Assembly: GCA_020047835.1 (NCBI GenBank)
Contig: JAIFNJ010000236.1
Span: 1-5,744 of the forward strand
DNA length: 5,744 nt
DNA from: Bacteroidota bacterium
GTDB taxonomy: Bacteria; Bacteroidota; Bacteroidia; Bacteroidales; SZUA-534
Reading direction: 5' to 3'
Shown here: positions 1-5,744 of the stretch, piece after piece
How the letters are laid out: every line of letters begins with the position of its first letter
Position numbering within the stretch: position 1 is the first letter of the stretch
Notes under the pieces: generated by a model
Told to the model about the DNA's origin: nothing
The model's input: the letters and a program-made list of their open reading frames with translations, nothing else
The model's database searches: none
Position numbers and translations under genes: made by a program

Positions 1-109
1 CGTTTTCCTGAAACGAAAGTTCGGGATTTGCATGAATGTGCCTACGGATGGCTATTATTTCCTGAAGATTTTCATGAGTTAATTTCTTGATAGTTTCCTG
101 AAGGTTCAT
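1..109 (-). CDS. M20-family amidohydrolase, N-terminal fragment (runs off the left edge)
   Basis: Thirty-six codons are readable from an ATG at 109-107 to the window edge, where the gene is cut. The segment IRRHIHANPELSFQE (residues 21-35) is the N-terminal signature of M20D metallopeptidases, the group holding hippurate hydrolases, IAA-amino-acid hydrolases and N-acyl-amino-acid or N-acetyldiaminopimelate deacetylases. These cytoplasmic enzymes cleave an amide bond with two metal ions. The metal ligands and catalytic Glu lie in the missing part, so neither activity nor substrate can be judged. The start is well fixed: a TAA stop lies in frame two codons upstream (TAA GTC ATG), so no longer reading is possible. 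There is no signal peptide; the first 20 residues look like an amphipathic helix. The gene begins 60 bases downstream of the outer-membrane protein stop, on the same strand, and may be read through from it or have its own promoter. The family call is firm and the exact member is open. Confidence 0.85.
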   Translation of the reverse strand, partial: MNLQETIKKLTHENLQEIIAIRRHIHANPELSFQEN

Positions 110-134
110 GACTTATGTTTAAATTGTTAGAGCT

Positions 135-158
135 CAACTTTTGCTTTTTAAAAAGTTG
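135..158. repeat. 8-bp inverted repeat in the gap between two genes; possible weak hairpin
   Basis: CAACTTTT (135-142) and AAAAGTTG (151-158) are exact inverted repeats around an 8-base spacer; a competing 12-base palindrome CTTTTTAAAAAG lies at 144-155. It falls 12 bases past the stop of the outer-membrane protein gene, where a terminator or mRNA 3' end could be. In the minus-strand transcript, however, the stem is not followed by a U-run. On the plus strand a T-run (165-171) does follow, but no plus-strand gene ends here. The stem is AT-rich and weak. It could be a 3'-end structure or a chance match in AT-rich DNA. Confidence 0.3.
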
Positions 159-169
159 CAATTCTTTTT

Positions 170-3100
170 TTAGAAATCGGTACATAACGACAGGTAAAAA
201 ATCCGGGGTAAAACCCTACCACCATCAATTCCCCAAGCCCAATCGGTTCGGATATAGTAGCCCAAAAAACGGGAGCGTAAACCAAAACCAACTCCAGCTA
301 CAAAGGGTGAATGCTTCCGATCGATTTTTACTGTTATTGGGGGTCTGTCTATTATTCGATAGTCGTAGGCATTGTTTGCCGTTACCGGGTTCCATCCTTC
401 CCAGGCAGAGCCAACATCGGTAAACCCCATAACCATAAAATTATTAAAAAAATCGCTGCTGATAGGGCGGTTGAATATATATCGAATAATGGGCCATCGC
501 AATTCAAAATTGGCCACAGCAAAAGAATTTCCATTGCGCACATTTTGAATAAAACCTCGCATATTTGTCGCTACCGCCTGATATACCCAATTCTTATCTC
601 TGTTTATGTTTGTGGAATAATCAAACGTAGGGTTGTTTTCCGAAAAATTCATCCAATTATCTACCCCTCCTAAATAATACATAAGTAATGAATTTCCAAA
701 CGAAGAACTCCATGCCAGCCGGCTGGCAAAAATAAAATCGCGGTGTATGGGCAAATAATTTCTTACATCGGCTCCAACTACAAAAAAATGCGAATTGGTT
801 TGTTGACCGACCTGATTGTAATATTCGCCAAAAAATTTCAGCCGGGTTCCATCGTACAAATTAAGACCTAAACTTCGCGTATTATCAAGAATTACTTCAC
901 CTTTCAGTCCTCCCCAGAACTTAATTTCTGCAGGTTTAACCAGTGAATTCAAATCCGATGACTTAAATACTTGCTCATCCAAACGTCCTGAAACCGTTCC
1001 TTTAACAGCTAAAATCTGACTGATAGGGTATTTAAATACAGATACTAATTCATTGGTAAATATTTTTGAGTATTCAAAACCATTTGATGATTCAAAAACC
1101 TGGCGATGATAAATATACTGTTTATCAAGGCGATATTTTAGGTTTTCAACACTCAATAAGTATTCATTTGACTCAAAATCAAGGGAAAAACGGATACCCC
1201 CAGTAATTTTATAATCCTCGAACAAGTCAATGGCTCCCACTTTTGTAAGCACATTAAAGCCCGGATTGTAATAAAAAGCACTGCCGGTAAATACTTGATA
1301 ACTCTGATTCATAAAACCAAAATCGACTTGGGTAACCAATAAGTTGGAATAGAAATTAGTAAAATAAACCAGTTGCAAGGGTAATTTAAAACCTTGTTCT
1401 TCTTGGGTATCATCTACTTTAAACTCACGTTTTTCTATCTCAAAAACGTAATTATTCACATCAATTAAGGTATCGTTTAAAATATCCATTGTTGCGGCAA
1501 GGGCAATAGAATCTGGCTCATAATTAGGGACTTCAGCCCGCCGAATGCTATCGAGCTGTGATTTTTCCTCCACATAGTCCCGAAACCAGGTATCAACCAT
1601 AGCATCACCAATAGGCGCCGGCTTTGAGTCGAGTTCATGGGTAAATATGCGATATTTTTTTAAGCCTTTAAAGGTTTCGCTAAAGCTTCGGCCTTGTTTA
1701 TTATAATCGAATCCTGTAATACTAAATTGCCTATTGGTAATAGGAAACATTTTAGTATAAGTCTGATAATGAATGGAGGTATCAATAAAACTAATGGTAC
1801 TGTCAAATAAAGCGAGTCCTTGGTTAAAAATTCCATTCTTATTGGTTAAATAAAAATACTGATCGGGTTTAAATTCCATGGGCTGCAATTCGTCAATCCG
1901 GTATGTACTGGATAATTGAGTTAATTCATCGGCTTTCTTTTCGTAATCATAAACAAACAAATCATAGTTATTTTGTATTTCTGGCAATTGATTCTTTTCA
2001 TAGTTGAGCTGGGTTGTTTTTCGGTTCGATGAAAATATTATTTCTTTCGAATGGCTTATAAACCGAGGATTTAAATCATCAGCTACATCATTGGTAATGC
2101 GATTAAAAGTGCTGGCAACTATTGAAAAGACGAAAATATCGGTGTACCCATTATCAACCGCTGAAAAAACTATTTCCTGTCCGTTCTCAGAGAAACTGTA
2201 ATCGAGAATTTTATCCACCGTAAACACTTCACGGGTAGTTTTATCCTTAGTTTCCAAATCATAATATTGCATCCACAAGTGACCTTTTCGCTCATAAATG
2301 TAAGTTAAAAGCTTACTGGTTGGATGCCAGCATAAAATTGGGTAGGAATAATCAGGAATCTGCTCCAATTTATTTTCCCGCTTGATTAGCCGTTTGGTTT
2401 TAGCCGTTTGCGTATCGTAAATATAAATGCTGTATTGTCCATCCTGATTGGTAACAAAGGAAATATATTTACCATCGGGCGACATTTTAATCTGGTTATA
2501 GATTTTGTTCTTTTTTGTCCGTTTTACTATTGGTTTTTGGTTTTCAGGTTTTAACTCCCGTTCTTTCAACTCATCAGTGTACCGTGCTTGATGGTAATAA
2601 AACCAATCGTTAAGCACATCTTTCATGGGCATTCCCAATACATATAAAAATCCCGTTTCCACACTTTTGCTGATGCGCGTCATGTAAACAATTTGCGAAA
2701 CAATGGATTCGCCATATGTTTCAGCTAAATAGCGCCAAAAAGCATGTCCCGCAATTTTTGCATCATTTCCGTGTAACCGATGAATCTTTTGAACTTTTCC
2801 TTGGAGTATTGCATTTTTAATTTTGCTCTCCGTTTCAAAGTCCAAATCGTAAGCAATGTAGGATATTAAACCAGGGGTAAACCATTCGGGTAAGTTCAAC
2901 ATAGTGGATGACGAAACCCTATCGCGAAAACTACCACCATAAAGCATTTCATTAATCAGCACTTCAGCTATGGAGGCTCGTATCTGGCGACGAAGTTTGG
3001 CATGATCGCCATCAAAATAAACAAAAACCTTATTGTCAACAATTCGGGTAACACCACCAATATTTGACTCATCGGCTCCTGTTACCAGTCCAATATTGCT

Positions 3101-3421
3101 TTGCCGGAACTCACTTTGCTTATTATATACAATAAAAATGATGCGGCGTTGCAATATTTCCTCCAGTGAATATTCAATGTAATTTAGCTCTTCGGTAGCT
3201 ATCTGAGAAACAAATTCAGCCAACTTACTACCGTTAACATAAAAATAGGTGTCAAACTTTGGAAATCGGTAATACTGCCAATAAAAATCATTGTATTGAA
3301 CTCTGCTTTTTCCAAAAGTCATCTGATGCCCGTTATAGAATTGGGCATGCAGAGGAACTGTCAATCCCAGTAAGGGAATGAGCAATAATAGTATCCGGTA
3401 TTTTTTAAGCCAAAGGCTCAC
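170..3421 (-). CDS. Outer-membrane protein: inactive peptidase-MA-like domain, TolB/PD40 beta-propeller and Omp85-like barrel
   Basis: The 1083-residue protein starts at GTG (3421-3419). An in-frame TAA lies two codons upstream, and the GTG is needed to include the signal peptide: K6-K7, a hydrophobic core at about 10-21, and probable cleavage after LHA (residue 26). Residues about 55-280 follow the layout of peptidase-MA-like domains: LPEWFTPGLISY (177-188) matches the 'PxWxxEGLAxY' block and HAFWRYLAETYGE (226-238) the later helix. The HExxH motif is missing; the equivalent stretch (about 148-160) reads RASIAEVLINEML. Residues about 305-600 hold TolB-like blades, for example KMSPDGKYISF (312-322), and repeats near 361-392, 407-445 and 451-504. 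A charged linker (about 600-680) leads to a roughly 400-residue barrel with LGGVDNW (917-923), MRGF (954-957), FTDVGSAW (1000-1007) and a C-terminal Phe, all typical of Omp85/surface-antigen barrels. The expected location is the outer membrane with the N-terminal domains in the periplasm. The 80-base gap from rlmB shows no clear promoter, so co-transcription is plausible. The function is unknown; the domain calls are from motifs only. Confidence 0.9.
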   Translation of the reverse strand: MSLWLKKYRILLLLIPLLGLTVPLHAQFYNGHQMTFGKSRVQYNDFYWQYYRFPKFDTYFYVNGSKLAEFVSQIATEELNYIEYSLEEILQRRIIFIVYNKQSEFRQSNIGLVTGADESNIGGVTRIVDNKVFVYFDGDHAKLRRQIRASIAEVLINEMLYGGSFRDRVSSSTMLNLPEWFTPGLISYIAYDLDFETESKIKNAILQGKVQKIHRLHGNDAKIAGHAFWRYLAETYGESIVSQIVYMTRISKSVETGFLYVLGMPMKDVLNDWFYYHQARYTDELKERELKPENQKPIVKRTKKNKIYNQIKMSPDGKYISFVTNQDGQYSIYIYDTQTAKTKRLIKRENKLEQIPDYSYPILCWHPTSKLLTYIYERKGHLWMQYYDLETKDKTTREVFTVDKILDYSFSENGQEIVFSAVDNGYTDIFVFSIVASTFNRITNDVADDLNPRFISHSKEIIFSSNRKTTQLNYEKNQLPEIQNNYDLFVYDYEKKADELTQLSSTYRIDELQPMEFKPDQYFYLTNKNGIFNQGLALFDSTISFIDTSIHYQTYTKMFPITNRQFSITGFDYNKQGRSFSETFKGLKKYRIFTHELDSKPAPIGDAMVDTWFRDYVEEKSQLDSIRRAEVPNYEPDSIALAATMDILNDTLIDVNNYVFEIEKREFKVDDTQEEQGFKLPLQLVYFTNFYSNLLVTQVDFGFMNQSYQVFTGSAFYYNPGFNVLTKVGAIDLFEDYKITGGIRFSLDFESNEYLLSVENLKYRLDKQYIYHRQVFESSNGFEYSKIFTNELVSVFKYPISQILAVKGTVSGRLDEQVFKSSDLNSLVKPAEIKFWGGLKGEVILDNTRSLGLNLYDGTRLKFFGEYYNQVGQQTNSHFFVVGADVRNYLPIHRDFIFASRLAWSSSFGNSLLMYYLGGVDNWMNFSENNPTFDYSTNINRDKNWVYQAVATNMRGFIQNVRNGNSFAVANFELRWPIIRYIFNRPISSDFFNNFMVMGFTDVGSAWEGWNPVTANNAYDYRIIDRPPITVKIDRKHSPFVAGVGFGLRSRFLGYYIRTDWAWGIDGGRVLPRIFYLSLCTDF

Positions 3422-3501
3422 TTTTTAGATTTTTAATAGCTTATTGAACCTACTGAAAGCTTGGTATGTATTTGTCAAATTTTTAAAATAAAAAGTACAA
3501 A

Positions 3502-4260
3502 TCAATCATTCAAGCGCTGCCTTACTGCTTCGTATAGAAGTACTGAGGCCGCCACAGAAACATTTAACGATTGAATCTGTCCCATTACCGGAATTTTTAT
3601 AAGGGTATCGCAAACCCTTATTACATCATTGCTCAATCCGGTATCTTCAGAACCCATTACAATGCAAACGGGTTGTTTAAAATTTTGGGTAAAATAGGAA
3701 TCACTGGCTTTTTCAGTGGCTCCGGCCACGGCAATTCCGCATTGCTGCATGTACTGTAACGTCTTTTTTAAGCTTGATACCCTACAAATAGGTAACTTAT
3801 ATAATGCTCCGGCCGATGTTTTAATTGCATCGGGTCCGATGCGGGCCGAACCTTTTTCAGGAATAACAATGGCATGAACACCGGCACATTCAGCGGTGCG
3901 TACAATAGCACCAAAGTTACGCACATCGGTAACTTCGTCAATAGCTAATAAAAAAGGCTCTTCCCCTTTTTCAAAAATACTGGCTATTACCTCTTCAATC
4001 ACCGAAAAGCCGATGGGCGATATTAAGGCAATTACACCCTGATGATTTTTAAGCGAAACCCGATTGAGTTTTTCATCCGGAACTTCCTGAAAAGGTATGT
4101 TATTTTGATGCATTTCATCAAAAAGTTCTTTAATTAAATCGCCTTTTAATCCGCGTTTAATTAACACCTTATCAATGTCTTTTCCGGAACGGATTGCTTC
4201 AATTACTGCCCTTATTCCAAAAATTAAATCATCGGTATTCCTTTCGGTTTTGTGGTACAT
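3502..4260 (-). CDS. rlmB: 23S rRNA (guanosine-2'-O)-methyltransferase, SpoU/TrmH family (RlmB)
   Basis: This 252-residue protein has the usual length of RlmB. In E. coli, RlmB uses S-adenosylmethionine to methylate the ribose of G2251 in the peptidyl-transferase P-loop of 23S rRNA. The N-terminal SpoU substrate-binding domain is at about residues 11-84 (FGIRAVIEAI at 14-23, NHQGVIALI at 72-80). All three SPOUT motifs are present. Motif 1 is DEVTDVRNFGAIVRTAECAG (108-127) with the conserved Asn115 and Arg121. Motif 2 is IVMGSEDTGLS (200-210) with Glu205. Motif 3 is IPVMGQIQSLNVSVAAS (223-239) with Ser231 and Asn233 of the trefoil knot. Nothing catalytic is missing. The ATG start at 4260 lies 5 bases after the stop of the GWxTD gene, so the two are almost certainly translated from one mRNA. 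There is no signal peptide and the enzyme is cytoplasmic. Choosing RlmB over another TrmH-family enzyme rests on length, the N-terminal domain and motif wording; a tRNA or other rRNA target cannot be excluded. Confidence 0.93.
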   Translation of the reverse strand: MYHKTERNTDDLIFGIRAVIEAIRSGKDIDKVLIKRGLKGDLIKELFDEMHQNNIPFQEVPDEKLNRVSLKNHQGVIALISPIGFSVIEEVIASIFEKGEEPFLLAIDEVTDVRNFGAIVRTAECAGVHAIVIPEKGSARIGPDAIKTSAGALYKLPICRVSSLKKTLQYMQQCGIAVAGATEKASDSYFTQNFKQPVCIVMGSEDTGLSNDVIRVCDTLIKIPVMGQIQSLNVSVAASVLLYEAVRQRLND

Positions 4261-4265
4261 AGTTC

Positions 4266-5534
4266 TTACTGATTTAGTGAAAAAACCCTTCCTTCGCGCC
4301 AGGTGGTTATTGCATTAAACCACAATCGGGTGTTCAAATCGGAACGCTCCAAATAACTGGTCTTTCCAAATAAAGGGTGATATTCGTTATAAAAATAAAA
4401 TTCCAAACCATCTTTTGAATCACGGCCATAGTTCCAAAATTCGCCATCATCGGTTTTTCGTACTTGACCGGGAGCTCCAAAAATAATATAAATCATTCCC
4501 CGGTCAGTTAGCCATCCTTCTTTAAAATCGGTAAAGTAATAGTTGGCTAATTGAACCCTATGATAATACACGCGAATCAACTCCCGTGCTTTATCCACAT
4601 CATTAGCCGCAGCTAACCAAAAAGAATCAACGGCCAACTTTGGAGAGCCCAGTTCCCAAAAGGACTGCATTTCTTTTTCTGTGCACAAATAACCTAAAGG
4701 CCGTAATAATTCTTCCGGTGTTTTAAGATATGGATAAAACTCATTGGCACAAAGGTACGTTTTACCATGAATTCCCATAGTATCAGAGAAAAAATAGACT
4801 CCTTTTTTATTAAAAGTGAACAAGCAAGTATCGGGATGAGGAATTATCCATGAGGTATCGATGGCCATTGGTTCAAGGTATGTTTCCTTTTGAATATCCG
4901 GTGGGACTGGCAATGTGGTATCTGATTGATAATAAGATACCCGAATTCCTGACGGATTAAAAAATTCACTGCGCACCCTAAAGGTATCGTTTGCTGAAAA
5001 ATGATTGTAGAAAATTGGATTGGCATGTTCCGACAAAAAAAGGAAACTATTTTGGTTCCCTTCCGGATTAAAATCAACATCTAAAACCTGTGAAACGCTT
5101 TGTCCAGAATTCAAATCAGTTAAAAATACTTCAATAATGTATCTTCCTTTCTCAGGGAATTGCAACGGTACAAATCCCATAAACTGAGGCCGTGGCCTAC
5201 CCTTAAAATTAAAAAAAGCAGTTAAACTGTCAACTATTTCAATGCTTTGGTAGCTTCGGGTAGTTCTGAAAAAAAACCGGATATGTGCTTTTGGAACAGA
5301 ATCACCTTCGGCAATTAAAAAGGCAAACTCATTCGGGAAAAACCTGAAAAATAGGCGGTTATCGGTGGCAGATGCCATTAAAATACCATATTCTGGATGA
5401 AATGGAGTAAGCCCCGGATTGTATTGATGGGCGTAATTCCGGTTGCTAATGGTATCGTAAACCGTGACACAGGAAATTGCAACTAACAATAAAATTAGAA
5501 ATACTATAGTGCTATTTTTATAATTTTTATTCAA
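4266..5534 (-). CDS. GWxTD domain-containing lipoprotein
   Basis: The C-terminal part carries the motif that names the family, GWLTD (codons at 4517-4503), followed by RGMIYIIFGAPGQVRKTDDG and EFWNYG, the usual block of GWxTD domains. These occur in Bacteroidota and some other phyla, and their biochemical role is unknown to me. The open frame extends up to a TTG at 5585 (439 residues), but I prefer the TTG at 5534 (422 residues). That start gives a compact lipoprotein signal: NKNYKN, then a hydrophobic run ending LLLVAISC, with the lipobox Cys at codon 5471-5469 (residue 22). There is no in-frame ATG or GTG before the lipobox. No acidic or lysine-rich surface-export signal follows the Cys, so a periplasm-facing membrane lipoprotein is the better guess. 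The central part, rich in aromatic and alternating hydrophobic residues, looks like beta-sandwich modules. The mature chain has three further Cys. It is first in the cluster, 5 bases before rlmB. Family and lipidation are well supported; function is not. Confidence 0.9.
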   Translation of the reverse strand: MNKNYKNSTIVFLILLLVAISCVTVYDTISNRNYAHQYNPGLTPFHPEYGILMASATDNRLFFRFFPNEFAFLIAEGDSVPKAHIRFFFRTTRSYQSIEIVDSLTAFFNFKGRPRPQFMGFVPLQFPEKGRYIIEVFLTDLNSGQSVSQVLDVDFNPEGNQNSFLFLSEHANPIFYNHFSANDTFRVRSEFFNPSGIRVSYYQSDTTLPVPPDIQKETYLEPMAIDTSWIIPHPDTCLFTFNKKGVYFFSDTMGIHGKTYLCANEFYPYLKTPEELLRPLGYLCTEKEMQSFWELGSPKLAVDSFWLAAANDVDKARELIRVYYHRVQLANYYFTDFKEGWLTDRGMIYIIFGAPGQVRKTDDGEFWNYGRDSKDGLEFYFYNEYHPLFGKTSYLERSDLNTRLWFNAITTWREGRVFSLNQ

Positions 5535-5744
5535 AACAAATAAATTATAGGTCGTATTATTAACAAGGCCTAGCCCATAAAACAATATTAAAATGAATTG
5601 TTGAAATTAAAAAATTGTAGCAAACAATTAATTAAAAACAGAAAATAATAGCGAGCAATAAATAGTAAATGCAAATACTTGACCTATTTCTTTAAAACAA
5701 ATTTTCAAATCCAACTCTTCCAAAAAGAACTATGGTTTTTTACA
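5535..5744 (-). other. AT-rich upstream region of the cluster, no gene supported
   Basis: This stretch precedes the GWxTD gene and should hold its promoter if the promoter is close. It is very AT-rich. I looked for the Bacteroidota-type TAnnTTTG element with an upstream TTG on the minus strand and found no clean match, so I do not assign a promoter. Small inverted repeats exist: AATTGT (5613-5618) with ACAATT (5624-5629), and AATTGTT (5596-5602) with AACAATT (5623-5629). On the minus strand the first of these is followed by a short T-run, so it could be a very weak terminator of a gene beyond the right edge. All minus-strand frames entering from the right edge reach stops within about 40 bases. 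If the TTG at 5585 were the real start, codons would extend to 5585. Confidence 0.35.

Noticed and set aside
4..102. Three copies of TTTCCTGAA at 4-12, 58-66 and 94-102
   Set aside because: They are in the same frame of the amidohydrolase and encode FQE, LQE and LQE; with unequal spacing and only 9 bases they are explained by coding.
115..673. Two overlapping plus-strand open frames of 102 and 120 codons
   Set aside because: They mostly lie antisense to the barrel domain of the outer-membrane protein, whose motifs are clear, and their translations resemble no protein family.
2004..2201. Plus-strand open frame of 65 codons
   Set aside because: Antisense shadow of the beta-propeller coding region; no recognisable motif.
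3438..3480. Small inverted repeats upstream of the barrel gene (AGCTT/AAGCT and ATTTG-T-CAAAT at 3470-3480)
   Set aside because: Arms of only 5 bases in AT-rich DNA with no neighbouring promoter or terminator hallmark; expected by chance.
3571..3759. Plus-strand open frame of 62 codons
   Set aside because: Antisense to SPOUT motifs 2 and 3 of rlmB, so explained by that gene.
4844..5080. Minus-strand open frame of 78 codons in another frame
   Set aside because: Lies wholly inside the GWxTD gene, on the same strand but out of frame, with no family resemblance.
5705..5743. Possible 3' tail of an upstream minus-strand gene (12 codons to a TGA)
   Set aside because: Too short to identify and AT-rich; cannot be told apart from non-coding sequence.
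5732..5744. Plus-strand ATG that could start a divergent gene
   Set aside because: Only four codons are visible before the window ends and no promoter or ribosome site supports it.

Overview
The window looks like an ordinary chromosomal segment of a low-GC Bacteroidota bacterium. That assignment is inferred from the gene content (a GWxTD-domain lipoprotein and a large outer-membrane protein with a TolB-like propeller), the AT-rich composition, and the lack of obvious Shine-Dalgarno sequences before the genes. I see no mobile element, CRISPR array, tRNA or rRNA.

All recognisable genes are on the minus strand, so the order of transcription runs from high to low coordinates. (1) 5585/5534-4266 encodes a GWxTD-domain protein with a lipoprotein signal peptide; it starts at a TTG, most likely the one at 5534. 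(2) 4260-3502 encodes a SpoU/TrmH-family RNA 2'-O-methyltransferase, best called RlmB, beginning only 5 bases after the previous stop. (3) After 80 bases, 3421-170 encodes a 1083-residue outer-membrane protein with a GTG start. It has a signal peptide, a peptidase-MA-like domain that has lost its catalytic residues, a TolB/PD40-type beta-propeller, and a C-terminal beta-barrel resembling the Omp85/surface-antigen family. (4) After 60 bases that include an 8-bp inverted repeat, the first 36 codons of an M20-family amidohydrolase run off the left edge (109-1). The 5535-5744 stretch at the right edge is AT-rich and without a supportable gene; it probably carries the promoter of the cluster, although I could not pick out a convincing one.

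The first two genes are very likely co-transcribed, and the third probably is too. Two of the three complete products (genes 1 and 3) are predicted to be exported envelope proteins of poorly understood function; the third is a cytoplasmic rRNA-modifying enzyme. The most interesting object is the outer-membrane protein. It combines a pseudo-peptidase, a propeller and an Omp85-like barrel in one chain with no recognisable POTRA domains, and it may cooperate with the GWxTD lipoprotein. That cooperation is inferred from position only.
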